This document shows positions 47,601 to 57,639 of a DNA stretch of 64,000 nucleotides, one piece after another; within the stretch, counting starts at the first letter, position 1; each line of letters begins with the position of its first letter. The translations under genes and the position numbers were made by a program. Where the stretch lies: contig NC_085112.1 of the NCBI RefSeq assembly GCF_030269925.1, positions 4,961,501 through 5,025,500 on the forward strand. The letters run 5' to 3'. The stretch is from Bombyx mori. Taxonomy: Eukaryota; Arthropoda; Insecta; Lepidoptera; Bombycidae. The notes beneath the pieces were generated by a model that was not told the DNA's origin, did not search any database, and saw nothing but the letters and a program-made list of their open reading frames with translations.

Positions 47601-50600
47601 AGATTCTCCTTTTGCGATGTAGGTGTTTACTATGGAACGGATTTTACGTAAATTCTATCCAAAAATCTATTGTTCATCTACCATCGTATAAACTACGGAC
47701 TCCCAATCTCTTTTTGGCTAAAGAAATTTATTTTCCGAAATGAACTGCTATCTCGGAGCCTCATAGCCATTACTAAAAAAACTTATCTTTACTTTTTTCC
47801 TGTTAATAGAAAATACTTTCCAATTATTTTTTTTGCTGTTGATTAACTAATTGTGTGTAATTGTCCTTGGTATATAAGCAACAGCAGTCGTTACCATAAA
47901 AAAGTTACTATAGGACTGATAGTTTTTGGACCAGAGAGTCACACAAGCTACTCGTTATTCCGAGAAAATGCATTCTTTTTGAATAGTAGATCTGAAAAGA
48001 AAACCGTTGGAGACGTCTTGTTTTAATATAGTTTAAAATCAATGTACGCTGTCGGAACACCGCCAGAAAATTTCACAAATTTCCTTATTATTCTTACAGT
48101 CCCTCTTCATATGAAAATGTCACATCGAAATGGTACCCCGAAATAAAACATCACTGCCCCGATGCACCAATTATATTAGTGGGTGAGTTTAAGATTCATT
48201 CGAACGTATATATATTCACACTATTATTCTCAAGTAGATTGAACAGGTCTTTGGGAAGGCTTTCAAATCGTTCTGACTTCCATTTCCAAGCCATTTGATA
48301 TGTCAAGCTCTTAATATTAAACTTCAAGAAGTGTCAACGTAAGTGATCACGGAAAAGGACAAAATGGGAATACCGCCACTACCTTGTGACAAGAGATCGA
48401 AGATTCAATTTTAATGGGCAATAATCGACCTTTTAAACTGGAAGGTAAAATTATTTCGCGTTGCAGCAGAAGTCCGTCCGTCCTAACATCAGAAATTTTA
48501 AACAAGTAAATACAGTGCAACCTCGATATAATAAATCGGAAGGCAATAATAAAGCACAGTATACGGTACCGAATATTGATTAATGTTTTTGACAATCTTG
48601 CATTGTCAATATTATTTTGTGTGTGTGGCCAGATTAAAAGGTTTTGGGTTGACAAAATTCGTTAATTAGAGGTTTTTGCACTTTTTTTTTTATAGTTGAA
48701 AATTCGTTATAAAGAGGTTGTTCCAAATCTAAAAAATCTTCGCAATTTAAAGGTATATTTTACATTGACTCTTATGGAGAATTCAAGGGATTACGAAAAA
48801 TTTGTTAAATCGAAGACGTCGTTATATTGAGGTTGCACTGTACTTGGAAATTAGTACCAGCCTTCCAGGTTTCAAAGGCGCGTCTATCCTTACGAATATA
48901 CTGGCTGTCTTATCTATTAAGCCACGAACGCTTCAGTAACTTAATAATATCCGGTTTTACAGGTACAAAAATCGATTTGAGAGATGATCGTGAAACGCTA
49001 AGTTTGCTGTCGGAACAAGGAATGTCTCCGCTGAAAAGGGAACAAGGACAGAAGCTCGCCAACAAAATTCGGGCCGTAAAATATATGGAGTGCTCAGCGC
49101 TAACACAAAGAGGCCTTAAACAGGTTTGAACTAGTTATATCCGGTTCTCTCTAGTTAATGTCATTGTTGCAAAAAATATGACAAGAAATGATTAGTTATT
49201 TTGTGCAACAAAGTCGTTGTTAATGACAAGCTGAATAGCATTATACTATTTATGATAGATGGCTCTATATGTGGCATTGGATTTTTTAAAATTGCTAACT
49301 GGTGTTAAGTGGACAGTGGTAGGCATCAAACAGGCTAATCGCCGCCTTCCACCTTGAAACATGAGATATAAGTTTCAGTTTTGACAGTACAACGGCCGCC
49401 CCACCCTTCAAACCGAAACGCGTTATTGCTTCATGGCAAATATACCTATGCAGGGTCGTGGTTCATACCCGTGCTGGCTCACAAAACTCCCTACCACTAG
49501 TTAAAATATCTTAGCACCGTTTTGATCTAAACCTGTGTTAAATGATAAAACGACACTAAAAACAGATAAACATATTAGAGTCTACTAGTAGTACTCTATA
49601 AGATTTAGTCTAGAAGAATGAGACAGTATAGGTACTTTTGAAGGTTTTACGTATGTATACTGTACGCCAAGAGGAAGCAGGTTGATGGTAGCAAACAGTG
49701 CAACATCCTAACAATATTAAGGGTAGATTTAATTATGAAAATAAGGTCACCCCACTGAAACTATTACGAACTTGTGATGAGAAATTACTAGTATCGTTCT
49801 AGATTATCTCGCAAGATCAAAGCTAAAACAGTTAATTATGATAAAATGATAACTAGGAGATGTATGGAAATGGTACCTAGTGCAAGGTAGAGGGTCGACG
49901 GAAGAAGACATGGATGGAGTGTGTGAATGACGGTATGAGAGAAAGAGGAGTGAGTGTCGAAATGACGGCTGTTAGAAGAGAATGAAAGAGAAAAATTATC
50001 TGTGCCGACCCCACCTAGTGGGATAAGATGGAGAAAAAGAAGATGATAAAATAACAAATTGATATTGAAACCAATTGAACTAGCTCATACAAGTCCCAGT
50101 TCTTAATTAAGAGACAGCATGAGTTCAGTAATTAATGCTTAGTACTTGTTAATCATCGCTCGCACCTCTTAAGTCAATTTATTATCTTTGTTATTAAAAT
50201 GTTTAAGAACGCTTTTAAAAATATGACAGATATTTCGTTTCAAACCGATTATGTGACACTAATATATTTTTTGTGCCCCCTAATTAATCGCATGGTAGCC
50301 TTGAGAAACTATTCCAGCTGCGTACGATTTGGTGGGCAAACTCACGGGGCTTAGATTAAGAGAAGTTGCTAACACTAACCTTAGCAAGAGCAGTGCTTAT
50401 CTGGTTGTATCATTGTATCAGAATCGCGACCCGTTGAGAAAATCCGGCGAAAACTCAGTGGGTTAGGTTGCACGTCGTACTCTTCGACGAATTCGACTAA
50501 TACCGTTCTACAAATATCATTAACTACTATTTACTTAAGGTAAAAGCACTAATGCTGGACATTGAACTAAAAGATGACACTTTAAAAAAATATATATTCT

Positions 50601-53486
50601 AATAAGGAAACTAAACACTTAAATAACATTGCTATTGATGTTAAAGACACCTAGTACCATCTATGATACATTCTCAAAAGCTTGCGTACAGTGAAATCAA
50701 ATTTCAAAATGGCATCAGTTGACAACAAACAATGTGAGCAGGTTGACGTTTTGCGCGTAATTCTTAGCGTTTTCCTTAAGCCATCTGACTTTTAACAGGT
50801 GTGATTTTGTCTTATATTTATAATTATTGGCTACTGTTGGTTTCGATATTATAAATGTATGAAATTATTGATTTATTAGGACCATTTCCTTGTTATTTTG
50901 GTTTGTTTTTGTACAAATTTTAAGTGGTGTTTACTATTAGTACCAAAAATGAATCAAAACCTAAAAGATGACACGTGTGTCTTCTACTAGGGTTACATCG
51001 AACTGAATTTGTTAGCTTAATTTTCTTCAAATTCAGCCTTTATGTTGTAAAACAAAAGTTTCAATCTGAGTTTCGTTCATTTTACACGAGCCTAACTAAA
51101 CGAAGACAGTGTCAACTATTAGGGTATACCAGATGTCAACTATTAGTATCAATTAATTTCAGCTTAAGTTTCGAGCACGATGCCGCCAGTAAAGGGTCAG
51201 ATGTTTCAATACTCTGAAGCCAATATTGAAGAAGCCATAAAAGAATGTATATGTTTGAGGGTTTACTGGTGGCCCTGAGGCCTTTCCAGTTTCACAAGGA
51301 CAGAAGGGGCGGGATTTGCTAACAGCTACCCGAGCGCCTCCAAGGGAGACCTAACAACTCAAGAGTAGCTGCATCGCGAATGAATCTACTACCAGATCGG
51401 GATCGCGACCCGCTGAGAAGATCCGGCGAGAAACTCAACGGGCTGATGCTTAGGTTAGGTTGCACGTCGAACTCTTTGCAGAGTTCGACGAGTACGATTA
51501 CCGGGATCTCTACTCCTAGTGTTAAAGCGGAAGGCGTCTAATGCAAGGGTTATTGGATCTGATGGATCCGTAAAGAGGTGTCTAGGGCGACGACGGTGAC
51601 TGGCTCCTGCGTGGTCAGGATTCGGGGAGTAGTCAGCGGCGGCAACGATAAGGCGATTACCATGACGCATAGCCTTATCGAAGTAACGTTCCGACGCGGA
51701 CTTCATGTATTTCTGGATAGATTCGAGGCCCAGGTCGTCGTGTAGGTCAACGTTCCTCACGAACCACGGAGCCCCGACAGCTAACCTGCAAAAACAAGAT
51801 TGTAGGGATTGGAGGGTGTCTATGTGTGTGCGGGCCGCGTGAGCAAACACCACACTCGCGTAAGTCATGACCGGCCTTATGTAAGCTTTGTAAAGTGTCA
51901 CCTTGTTCCGAAGGGACATTTTACTCCGCTTACAGATCATGGGGTAGAGTCTGCCGAGAATAAAAGCGGCACGGTCGCGGACTGATTTTATATGTGGGCG
52001 GAATGTCATGGATGCATCCAGGGTGACTCCCAAGTACTTGACCTTCCTGGTCCAGGGTATGAGGCGGGGCGTTCCGACAGCTACTGCGGCAAAGAAATTT
52101 GGAGTTCCACGATTAACTTTATTAAATAAAGTCAAGGGAAAGACACATATTATGCGTAAAATGGGAAGAAGTTGTTATTTAACCGAATATATAGAAAAAA
52201 TACTCGTAACATGGGTAAAAGCTATGGTCAAACAAGGGTTTCCAATAGGAAAAGATAATTTACAAGATAGCGTTAAGAAAATAGTTGATGATCTTAAGAT
52301 TGATTATAATTGTTTATAATAAAACTAACGTTAAAGTCGTGTCTATTATTAGTGCCAACTGATGTCAATTTTTGGTGGATTTGATTTTCGATGCTGTCAT
52401 CTTTTAGTGTCTATGGCAAAACTAACAAGTTTGTAATTTTTTGTAGAAACTACAACAGTATTGAAATATTTTATATGAAAAAATTGATCTCTAAATGTTG
52501 CTCTAACAGTAAAAGAAAAGATTTAATATAATATTTGATAAATACATTTGATAACTGAGAATGAAGTTTGATTTGTCCTTAAAGTGTCTAGCATTAGTGC
52601 TTTTACCTTAACACAAATAAACTAAACGATACCAAAAAATAAGTACCTACGTTTAAATAATTCAAATAAATGTAAATAGGCATTTCATAAACAAGAATAT
52701 CTTTTGATATGTATATATTAATACGTGAAGCAAAAACTTTGTAAAATTGTAACTTTTTACGAAAATTGCACGAACGGAGATGTATGAAATTTCCCACACC
52801 TGTAGAGAATATAGAGAAGGAGTGCAGAAAGCTATTTTTTTTTAAATAATGCTCTAATAATATATGTAATATGTAATGTTTATTGTCAAACTTTTGTTAT
52901 TGCTTAAAGTCTGTGGTCAAATTGAGAATAGGTTAATATTGTTTATCTTTTCTTTTTTTTTATTGCTAGATGGGTGGACGAGCTCACAGCCCACCTGGTG
53001 TTAAGTGGTTACTGAAGCCCATAGACATCTACGACGTAAATGCGCCACCCACCTTGAGATATAAGTTCTAAGATCTCAAGTATAGTTCCAACGGCTGCCC
53101 CACCCTTCAAACCGAAACGCATTACTGCTTCACGGCAGAAATAGGCAGGGCGGTGGTTATCTTTATAATTGTTTGTCTATAGTGTACTCAAAATCTGTGA
53201 TTATAGAAGTATAATAGTCTTTAACAATAGAATTTTAATAATGTGTAAACTTATAATTACAATTAATTATAGTCGAATTTCGACTACTATGGGACCACTA
53301 ATAATAATATATAGCCTTTTGTTCAGATCCATATTACAATTATATCGGGACCACTAGTTAGATATTATTTAATGTTGAATGTACTTATTGTTTTTTAACT
53401 TGTTACAGGTGTTCGACGAGGCTGTACGTGCAGTGTTAAGACCGGAACCACAAAAGAGACACCAGAGGAAGTGTTTGATTATGTAA
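38664..53486 (+). CDS. Mtl: Mtl, Mig-2-like Rho-family GTPase
   Basis: Coding exons are 38664-38779, 46452-46601, 48100-48182, 48963-49123 and 53409-53486. All are GT-AG, giving 195 residues, the normal Rho-family length. It is a membrane-anchored switch that binds GTP and drives actin remodelling in cell migration and axon guidance. Visible motifs: P-loop GDGTVGKT near residue 12 (Thr where Rac has Ala), switch I YVPTVFDNY, switch [22 protein letters not shown], base-recognition TKID, a SAL motif near residue 160, a polybasic KRHQRK and the CAAX box [23 protein letters not shown] and LRPEPQKR favour Mtl over Rac or Cdc42. A CAAX ending in Met predicts farnesyl rather than geranylgeranyl, which is inference. 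Intron 1 (7.7 kb) hosts a hAT-like element, a Bm1 SINE and a complete LINE. Confidence 0.95.
39334..39360. repeat. (ATT)n microsatellite
   Basis: About nine ATT units in Mtl intron 1. Confidence 0.9.
39511..39558. repeat. 24 bp tandem duplication
   Basis: GGTACTTCAGAGAAGGTTTT followed by TGAT is present twice in a row. Confidence 0.9.
40649..40708. repeat. 30 bp tandem duplication
   Basis: GGTAATTCCAAATACCCTTT and its continuation to CAGCTC occurs twice with an exact 30-base period, about 50 bases left of the hAT-like element. Confidence 0.9.
40747..41326. mobile_element. Non-autonomous hAT-like element with 8 bp target-site duplication
   Basis: The element runs 40755-41318 and is flanked by perfect copies of ATTATAAT (40747-40754 and 41319-41326). 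The ends are CAGGGCCGGACT and, on the other strand, CAGTGGTGGATT, short imperfect inverted repeats, with further similarity just inside (CCTGGGCAC / GTGCCCAGG). An 8 bp duplication and CAG-type ends are characteristic of hAT transposons. The interior is AT-rich and non-coding. Confidence 0.85.
42180..42563 (-). repeat. Bm1-type SINE reaching into its tRNA-like head
   Basis: Poly(T) at 42182 and TTGCTTAGATGGATGGACG mark the 3' end. The head side keeps the B box (GGGATTCGAACACCGGTGC on plus, about 42511-42529) and stops at GACGTCTTATCC, where the GC-rich LINE begins. Confidence 0.92.
43202..46162 (+). CDS. LINE polyprotein: endonuclease plus reverse transcriptase
   Basis: 986 codons without a stop. 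The N-terminal half has apurinic-type endonuclease motifs in order: [33 protein letters not shown] and SSDHCLI (residues 20-235). The reverse transcriptase follows: [52 protein letters not shown] and the catalytic MHCYADD (about residues 515-690), then a thumb-like C terminus with [20 protein letters not shown]. The enzyme nicks target DNA and copies its own RNA at the nick. The last about 20 codons overlap the conserved 3' tail shared by the solo copies. Codon use is much GC-richer than in host genes nearby. Because the frame is intact, a recent insertion is likely; activity is not shown. Confidence 0.93.
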   Translation: MKSKKKKRVLQAAPHSTFNVDFNNVRGLHSNLDAVHHHLETAQPALLFLTETQISAPDDTSYLEYPGYVLEHNFLRKAGVCVFVRADVCCRRLRGLEQRDLSLLWLRVDHGGRSRIYACLYRSHSSDAGSALFEHVQEGTNRVLEQYPSAEVVVLGDFNAHHQEWLGSRTTDLPGRTAYDFALAYGFSQLVTQPTRVPDIEGHEPSLLDLLLTTDSAGYSVVVDAPLGSSDHCLIRAAVPLSRPDRRTTTGYRRVWRYMSADWDGLREFYASYPWGRFCFSSADPDVCADRLKDVVLQGMELFIPSSEVPVGGRSRPWYNNANRDAAHLKRSAYVAWDNARRRQDPNISEERRKYNAASRSYRKVIAKAKSEHVARIGERLKSYPSGSRAFWSLAKAAEGNFCRSSLPPLRKSDDSLAHSAKEKADLLVKLFASNSTVDDGGATPPNILRCDSSLPEICFTQCAVRRELRLLDVHKSSGPDGIPTVVLKTCAPELTPALTRLYRLSYCTNRVPSSWKTAHVHPIPKKGDRSDPSSYRPIAITSLLSKVMERIINIQLLKYLEDRQLISDRQYGFRHGRSAGDLLVYLTHRWDEALESKGEALAVSLDIAKAFDRVWHRALLSKLPSYGIPEGLCKWIASFLDGRSITVVVDGDCSDTMTINAGVPQGSVLSPTLFILYINDMLSIDGMHCYADDSTGDARYIGHQSLSRSVVQERRSKLVSEVENSLGRVSEWGELNLVQFNPIKTQVCAFTAKKDPFVMAPQFQGVSLQPSESIGILGVDISSDVQFRSHLEGKAKLASKMLGVLNRAKRYFTPGQRLLLYKAQVRPRMEYCSHLWAGAPKYQLLPFDSIQRRAVRIVDNPILSDRLEPLGLRRDFSSLCILYRMFHGECSEELFEMIPASRFYHRTARHRSRVHPYYLEPLRSSTVRFQRSFLPRTIRLWNELPSTVFPERYDMSFFKRGLWRVLSGRQRLGSAPGIAEVHGRR
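46105..46237 (+). repeat. LINE 3' tail with closing stem
   Basis: The tail begins GCGGTAGGCAGCGG and ends GGCAATAAAA plus about 26 A residues. GTAGGCAG near its start is complementary to CTGCCTAC just before the GGCAATAAAA end, giving an 8 bp stem around about 85 bases. Solo copies elsewhere in the window correspond to this unit. Confidence 0.85.
46602..48099 (+). other. Mtl intron 2
   Basis: AT-rich intron. I see no repeat family, exon or RNA gene in it. Confidence 0.6.
48511..48842. mobile_element. Tigger/pogo-type MITE, 328 bp
   Basis: The element runs 48513-48840 with TA flanks on both sides. The left end is CAGTGCAACCTCGATATAAT and the right end, on the other strand, is CAGTGCAACCTCAATATAAC, two mismatches in 20. 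There is no transposase. It lies in Mtl intron 3, ending 122 bases before exon 4. Confidence 0.88.
49288..49500 (-). repeat. Decayed Bm1-type SINE
   Basis: GGTGTTAAGTGG, CCGCCCCACCCTTCAAACCG and a trace of the CCTACCA block identify the family. It is the most diverged Bm1 copy in the window and lies in Mtl intron 4. Confidence 0.8.
49852..50050 (+). mobile_element. RTE-like LINE C-terminal fragment
   Basis: The frame reads [20 protein letters not shown] and TAVRREWKRKN before decay, a common C terminus of lepidopteran RTE-type LINEs. A GAAGATGATAAAA tail follows. Confidence 0.7.
50335..50515 (-). mobile_element. Jockey-like LINE 3' UTR fragment
   Basis: On plus it reads CTAACCTTAGCAAGAGCAGT and GAATCGCGACCCGTTGAGAA, the reverse of the family 3' UTR. 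Confidence 0.75.
51180..52319 (+). pseudogene. pogo-like transposase N terminus interrupted by a LINE
   Basis: The ATG at 51180 opens [23 protein letters not shown] before the LINE. Beyond it the frame resumes as [19 protein letters not shown], then [20 protein letters not shown] and [12 protein letters not shown], to a stop at 52319. The two halves together make a Psq-type helix-turn-helix with the start of a CENP-B-type second DNA-binding domain. No DDE catalytic domain follows, so the host element was already a deletion derivative or lost it. Confidence 0.8.
51235..52085 (-). mobile_element. Jockey-like LINE, 5'-truncated, nested
   Basis: Its open frame (to stop at 51455) reads [40 protein letters not shown] and [20 protein letters not shown], the C-terminal third of a jockey-clade reverse transcriptase. 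The 3' UTR lies between 51235 and 51455. The exact ends are uncertain by about 20 bases because no clear target-site duplication was found by eye. Confidence 0.88.
52950..53157 (-). repeat. Bm1-type SINE, 5'-truncated
   Basis: Poly(T) then TTGCTAGATGGGTGGACGAG, ending at GCAGAAATAGGCAGGGCGG. It lies in Mtl intron 4, about 250 bases before exon 5. Confidence 0.92.
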
Positions 53487-55856
53487 AAATGTAAACAAAA
53501 TCCATGACTAAAGAACCGTATTAAAATCTGCAGGAATCTCTCGACGACAGTAATAATGTGTTTCTACACCGACGTGAATAACAGATTAACGTTTGCAATG
53601 AATTCTTTTTTTTTTTTTTGTTCACAATGTATCAAGGTGCCATAAATATTATGTCCTTCGAATATTAAAATGTCAGTTAATAATTTCTCTGATCAACATC
53701 ACAATATTTGTTTCTTTTTTCTTGAATATTTTTTTTTATGCACACGAGAATGCCAAAGATTTATAAATAGATTTAAGTCTTTATTGTTTGTTTGTTTTTT
53801 TCGTTATTGTCAAAATGCTAATAATATGGTTAGAAACAAATTGTTACTGTGCGCGTTTAATGATATTGACAACTTTATTTTTATATACGCAACCGAACCT
53901 CAACATACGAACGTTTTTTGAATTATGTACATCCTAAGGGATTTATTGATATTAAGGACTGATGTAGTTGCGTTAATTATGAAGTATCTTTTTTATTGTC
54001 TAATATTTAATTGCGACAGTTAGCATTTATTATAATAGTAAGTATTCAATGATCAGAATCAGATTTATTTAATTGTGCAATGTAGGTACCTATGTTTTTC
54101 ATTCAAATGAGGTGAGGTAAACATGGACAATAGTATGGCAATAATTTACAATACTTTTAAAAAGTATCAAAATATTATTTGCATGGAATGTTGCATTGCA
54201 AGCTAAGTATGTTGTTTAAGGCGGAATAATTTATTTTGCTGAATCAATATCAAAATTACGTTTATAATTTAAAAAAAGAAGTGTATTTTAGCATGTAATT
54301 AAGGAGTGTGTTTTTTTTTTAAATATTAAATTAGTAACTCATTAGGGCGAGATATTTTTATATTATGAAAAATCTTAGAAATAGTTAGATGGCTCTCCAA
54401 TTCTGCAACGAAAATTTAGCACAATTTTGATGCATGATTTTATTAAGTACTACAAAACGTGGTGGTATTTACATGATGCCTTTTTGAAGCATTCGTATTT
54501 TTGACATTGTCTTGTCAACGCTTAGATAGGAATAAGATTTCTCTAGTTTGTATTTCGAATAAGCAGTGCCGGTTTCGCGCGTCTAAAGCCATTTTCAGCC
54601 CGCTCTCTGCATCTCTCTGTATCTATTCCTCTCTCCCTCTATACGAGCTTTAAAAAGGAATAAAGATACGCTGGATTCGTAAGAAGAGTCTCGTTTGGTA
54701 GTTTCTATATTTACAGTGATATCACTATTCGAGAAAAACATAAGGATAATGGTGGACATTCGAATATTATTTTCAGTGCCCGTTTAAATAAAAGATATCT
54801 TGAATGAAAAACATGATAAGAAATTTATATTTTCGCTCTCTTGTGATGATAAATTTAACTTCTCTTTAAAGCGCTTAATTTTTAATTTACATCTCAGTAA
54901 TTTTCTCGGGTCTTTCTACATATCTAAACCTTAAATTACACTACACTGCTAACTTTAATTTCCTTTAAGATTAAAATCTTATTATTATTAACTATTGATT
55001 CTTTGATTATTTAACTATACCAATCTGAAGTTTCTGATATCGGTCCAGCCATTTCGGAATCTAGTGAACATACGTACACATTTTTATATATAGATGAGGA
55101 GGTCCTTTAATACAATGATGGATTTTTGTAATATCGCTCGTTTCTAATCCGTAAACAGTACAGAACCATAGACCAAATTATTTTTATAAGGCCTCTACTA
55201 GTAATCGATTATATCTATTTCAGAACTCTTTTAAAATACCGAGCTGTGAATAAAGCTTATCAATAAAATTCAATTAGGAAAAAAGTCATAAAGAATACCG
55301 AATTATCCGATGATATCTCTGACGGATTACCCCGGGCAGGGTCTTAAACAAAAGTAGACATAAAAAGTTGTAAAAGTCCGCACCCTTTTTTTTTTCAAAT
55401 CTCGATCTGAAGATTCATTAAATGTCAAAATAGCTATGCATTTGTTATTATTTTAGTTTAAACACATGACGAGAAATATTCGTTTCATAAAAATATAGAC
55501 TGCTTTGATTTACGTGTAAAGCTTTGAGAATTATTTGTGTATATAAATATTTATAATAAGAGCTAAATGCGCAATTTCAAATGGATCGTGTATTATTGCA
55601 CTTTATAAATTATTGAATTGAATTTTTTTTGTTTTATTTTCCTCGTTTCTTGTTGCGGTCTCGAGCCTTTCATTTTATCAATTTGGGGACAAAGGAGTGC
55701 CCCTAATTTTTTTGATTATAAGTGCAACCACGGTGATTGTGAGCCGCGCTGGTTCTATCGGAGACAGAAAGAGTCCGGTGCTCCGCGCGACTATATATTT
55801 GAATCAATGATTCAGAATTTTCTTTGGCTTTCGCGAGTCGTAGACAATTAAAACTA
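53487..55856. other. Mtl 3' UTR and AT-rich intergenic DNA
   Basis: The proximal part should be the Mtl 3' UTR. I did not identify a clear AATAAA close to the stop; one lies at about 54658. An RTE-like motif (CGGTCCAGCCATTTCGGAAT) occurs near 55042. No gene is recognised. Confidence 0.5.
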
Positions 55857-56660
55857 CCCTAGCAAGAGCCGTGCTTCGCAGAATCTACCACCGGATCGAA
55901 AACACGACCCACTGAGAAGATCCAGCGAGAAACTAAGTGGGCTGTGTATAAAGGTTAATTTACTCTTCGAGCTCTACGTCGCAAGCGACGGGTTCAACGA
56001 GGACGATGACCGGTGCTTGAGCTACCTAAAAGCACCGTTAGTGGATCGGGAGGATCCCAAATGACGTGAACACAAAATGCCCACACATGTAACACAATCG
56101 TTGTGCGGCTCGTCATGACTTACACGAGTGTGGTGATACCCTACAATCCCGTTTTTGCAGGTTAGCCGATGGAGTTCATTATTCATGAGGAACGTCGACT
56201 TACACGACGACCTGTGCCTCGAATCCATCCGAATACACATGAAGTCATCGTCGGAACGTTAGGTACTTCGATAAGACAACGCGTCATGATAATTGCCTTA
56301 TTGTTACCGCCGCTGACTACTCCCCCGAATCCTGATCACGCAGGAGCCAGTCACCGTTGACGCCCTTGACACGTCCTTACGGATCAATAGCTCTTGCATT
56401 AGCCTCTTTCAGCTCTAACACTAGGAGCAGGTTTAGGGACCCCGGTAACCGGGGTGCCACCTAATACATGCACCAGTCCGTTGAGTTTCTCGCCGGATCT
56501 TCTCAACGGGTCGCAATTCCAACCCGGTAGGAGAGTCATTCGCGAAGCAGCTACTCTTGTCTTGTTAAGTCTCCTTTGGTGGCGCTCGGGCAGCTGTTAG
56601 CAAATTCCACCCTTTCTGGTTGAGCCTTTGCTCTGGAAAGACCTCCGGATCAGCACTAAT
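55857..56660. mobile_element. Head-to-head pair of jockey-like LINE fragments
   Basis: 55857-56050 is the family 3' UTR on the minus strand (on plus: CCTAGCAAGAGCCGTGCTTC). 56150-56660 is a plus-strand fragment with a decayed coding part ([20 protein letters not shown]) followed by its 3' UTR (TTGAGTTTCTCGCCGGATCT). About 100 bases separate them. Confidence 0.8.
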
Positions 56661-57519
56661 CCATCAATCATAAAAAAAATATATTATGTACATAGTTACT
56701 CTTCAAATAATAAGTTCTTTGAATGTGAAAATGAACATAAAATTAATTTTGTGGGTAGTAGCTGTAACACAAAACGAGACCCGATCAAAAAACAACTATG
56801 GTGCTAAAATGAAGATAGGTATAGTCCCCGGCACGTAACTAGGCAAGAGTCGCTAGATGCGCAGAAGTCGTTTTTTAGGTCTCTTTGGTTGTCAAGCGGG
56901 ACGCGGGGAAACACGTAGCACCATTCCGAGCGCGCGATTGGTGAATCAGTCGACCCTCCCCTCCCGCACCGCGTCCACGTTCCGTTCGCTCCTGGTTACA
57001 CATGCGCCTACTAAAGTTGTAGGAACCCTTTGCTTATATTGAGTTTGTTACGAGTGTTATTGTTTGCAATGCCAGGACCAAATACCAATGACCATATAGT
57101 CGATTCAGGCACTGAGCGTTTTATTATTTACGCCAGTGACGACAGCGACTCTTCGTTATGTCGACGATGAGGAGCCAACTCCTTCCACCAGCTCAGGTGC
57201 TACCATAAATTTAATACAAGGGGTAGCACTATTAGAAAATGATACTGACGTCGGCGACACATAATTTTTAATATTAAGTATATATTTTTAAATAAACTTC
57301 TTAACTTTTAATTGTATTTTATTTATAACACCTAATACACTTCACGGATTCCTCTCTTTTCTTTAACTTTCTTCTAAACACACAGGCTTAAAAATAAATT
57401 ATGGCAAATAAAAAAAAATGTGTGCGTGTACTAGTGTACACACGTAAGTGAAACTTCTTTATGGCCTTATTTTTCGAAAAATGATCTACATGCAACTTTC
57501 TAGAAATTGGTTAAATAAA

Positions 57520-57639
57520 GTTAAATTAGATAAAGTTTAAACAAAAGGATTTTATTATCATAGACATGAATACAAAAAAGTTAAATTAGATAAAGTTTAA
57601 ACAAAAGGATTTTATTATCATAGACATGAATACAAAAAA
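57520..57639. repeat. 60 bp tandem duplication
   Basis: Two identical 60-base units (starting GTTAAATTAGATAAAGTTTA) stand side by side. They are bracketed by an inverted repeat: AAGTGAAACTTCTTTAT near 57447 and ATAAGGAAGTTTCACTT near 57707. Confidence 0.92.

Larger units (their letters stand above)
50536..52610 (+). mobile_element. pogo-like DNA transposon carrying a nested LINE
   Basis: The element runs 50538-52608. The left end is AGGTAAAAGCACTAATGCTG and the right end is its reverse complement with one mismatch over 24 bases. TA dinucleotides flank it (50536-50537, 52609-52610). The subterminal motif AAAAGATGACA occurs near 50570 and 50962 and inverted near 52393. The interior holds a transposase start split by a jockey-like LINE (about 51235-52085). 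Confidence 0.9.

Noticed and set aside
52008..52319. 103-codon frame starting [11 protein letters not shown] as a gene
   Set aside because: Its first third is antisense LINE sequence. Only the part from AAKKFGVP on belongs to the transposase.
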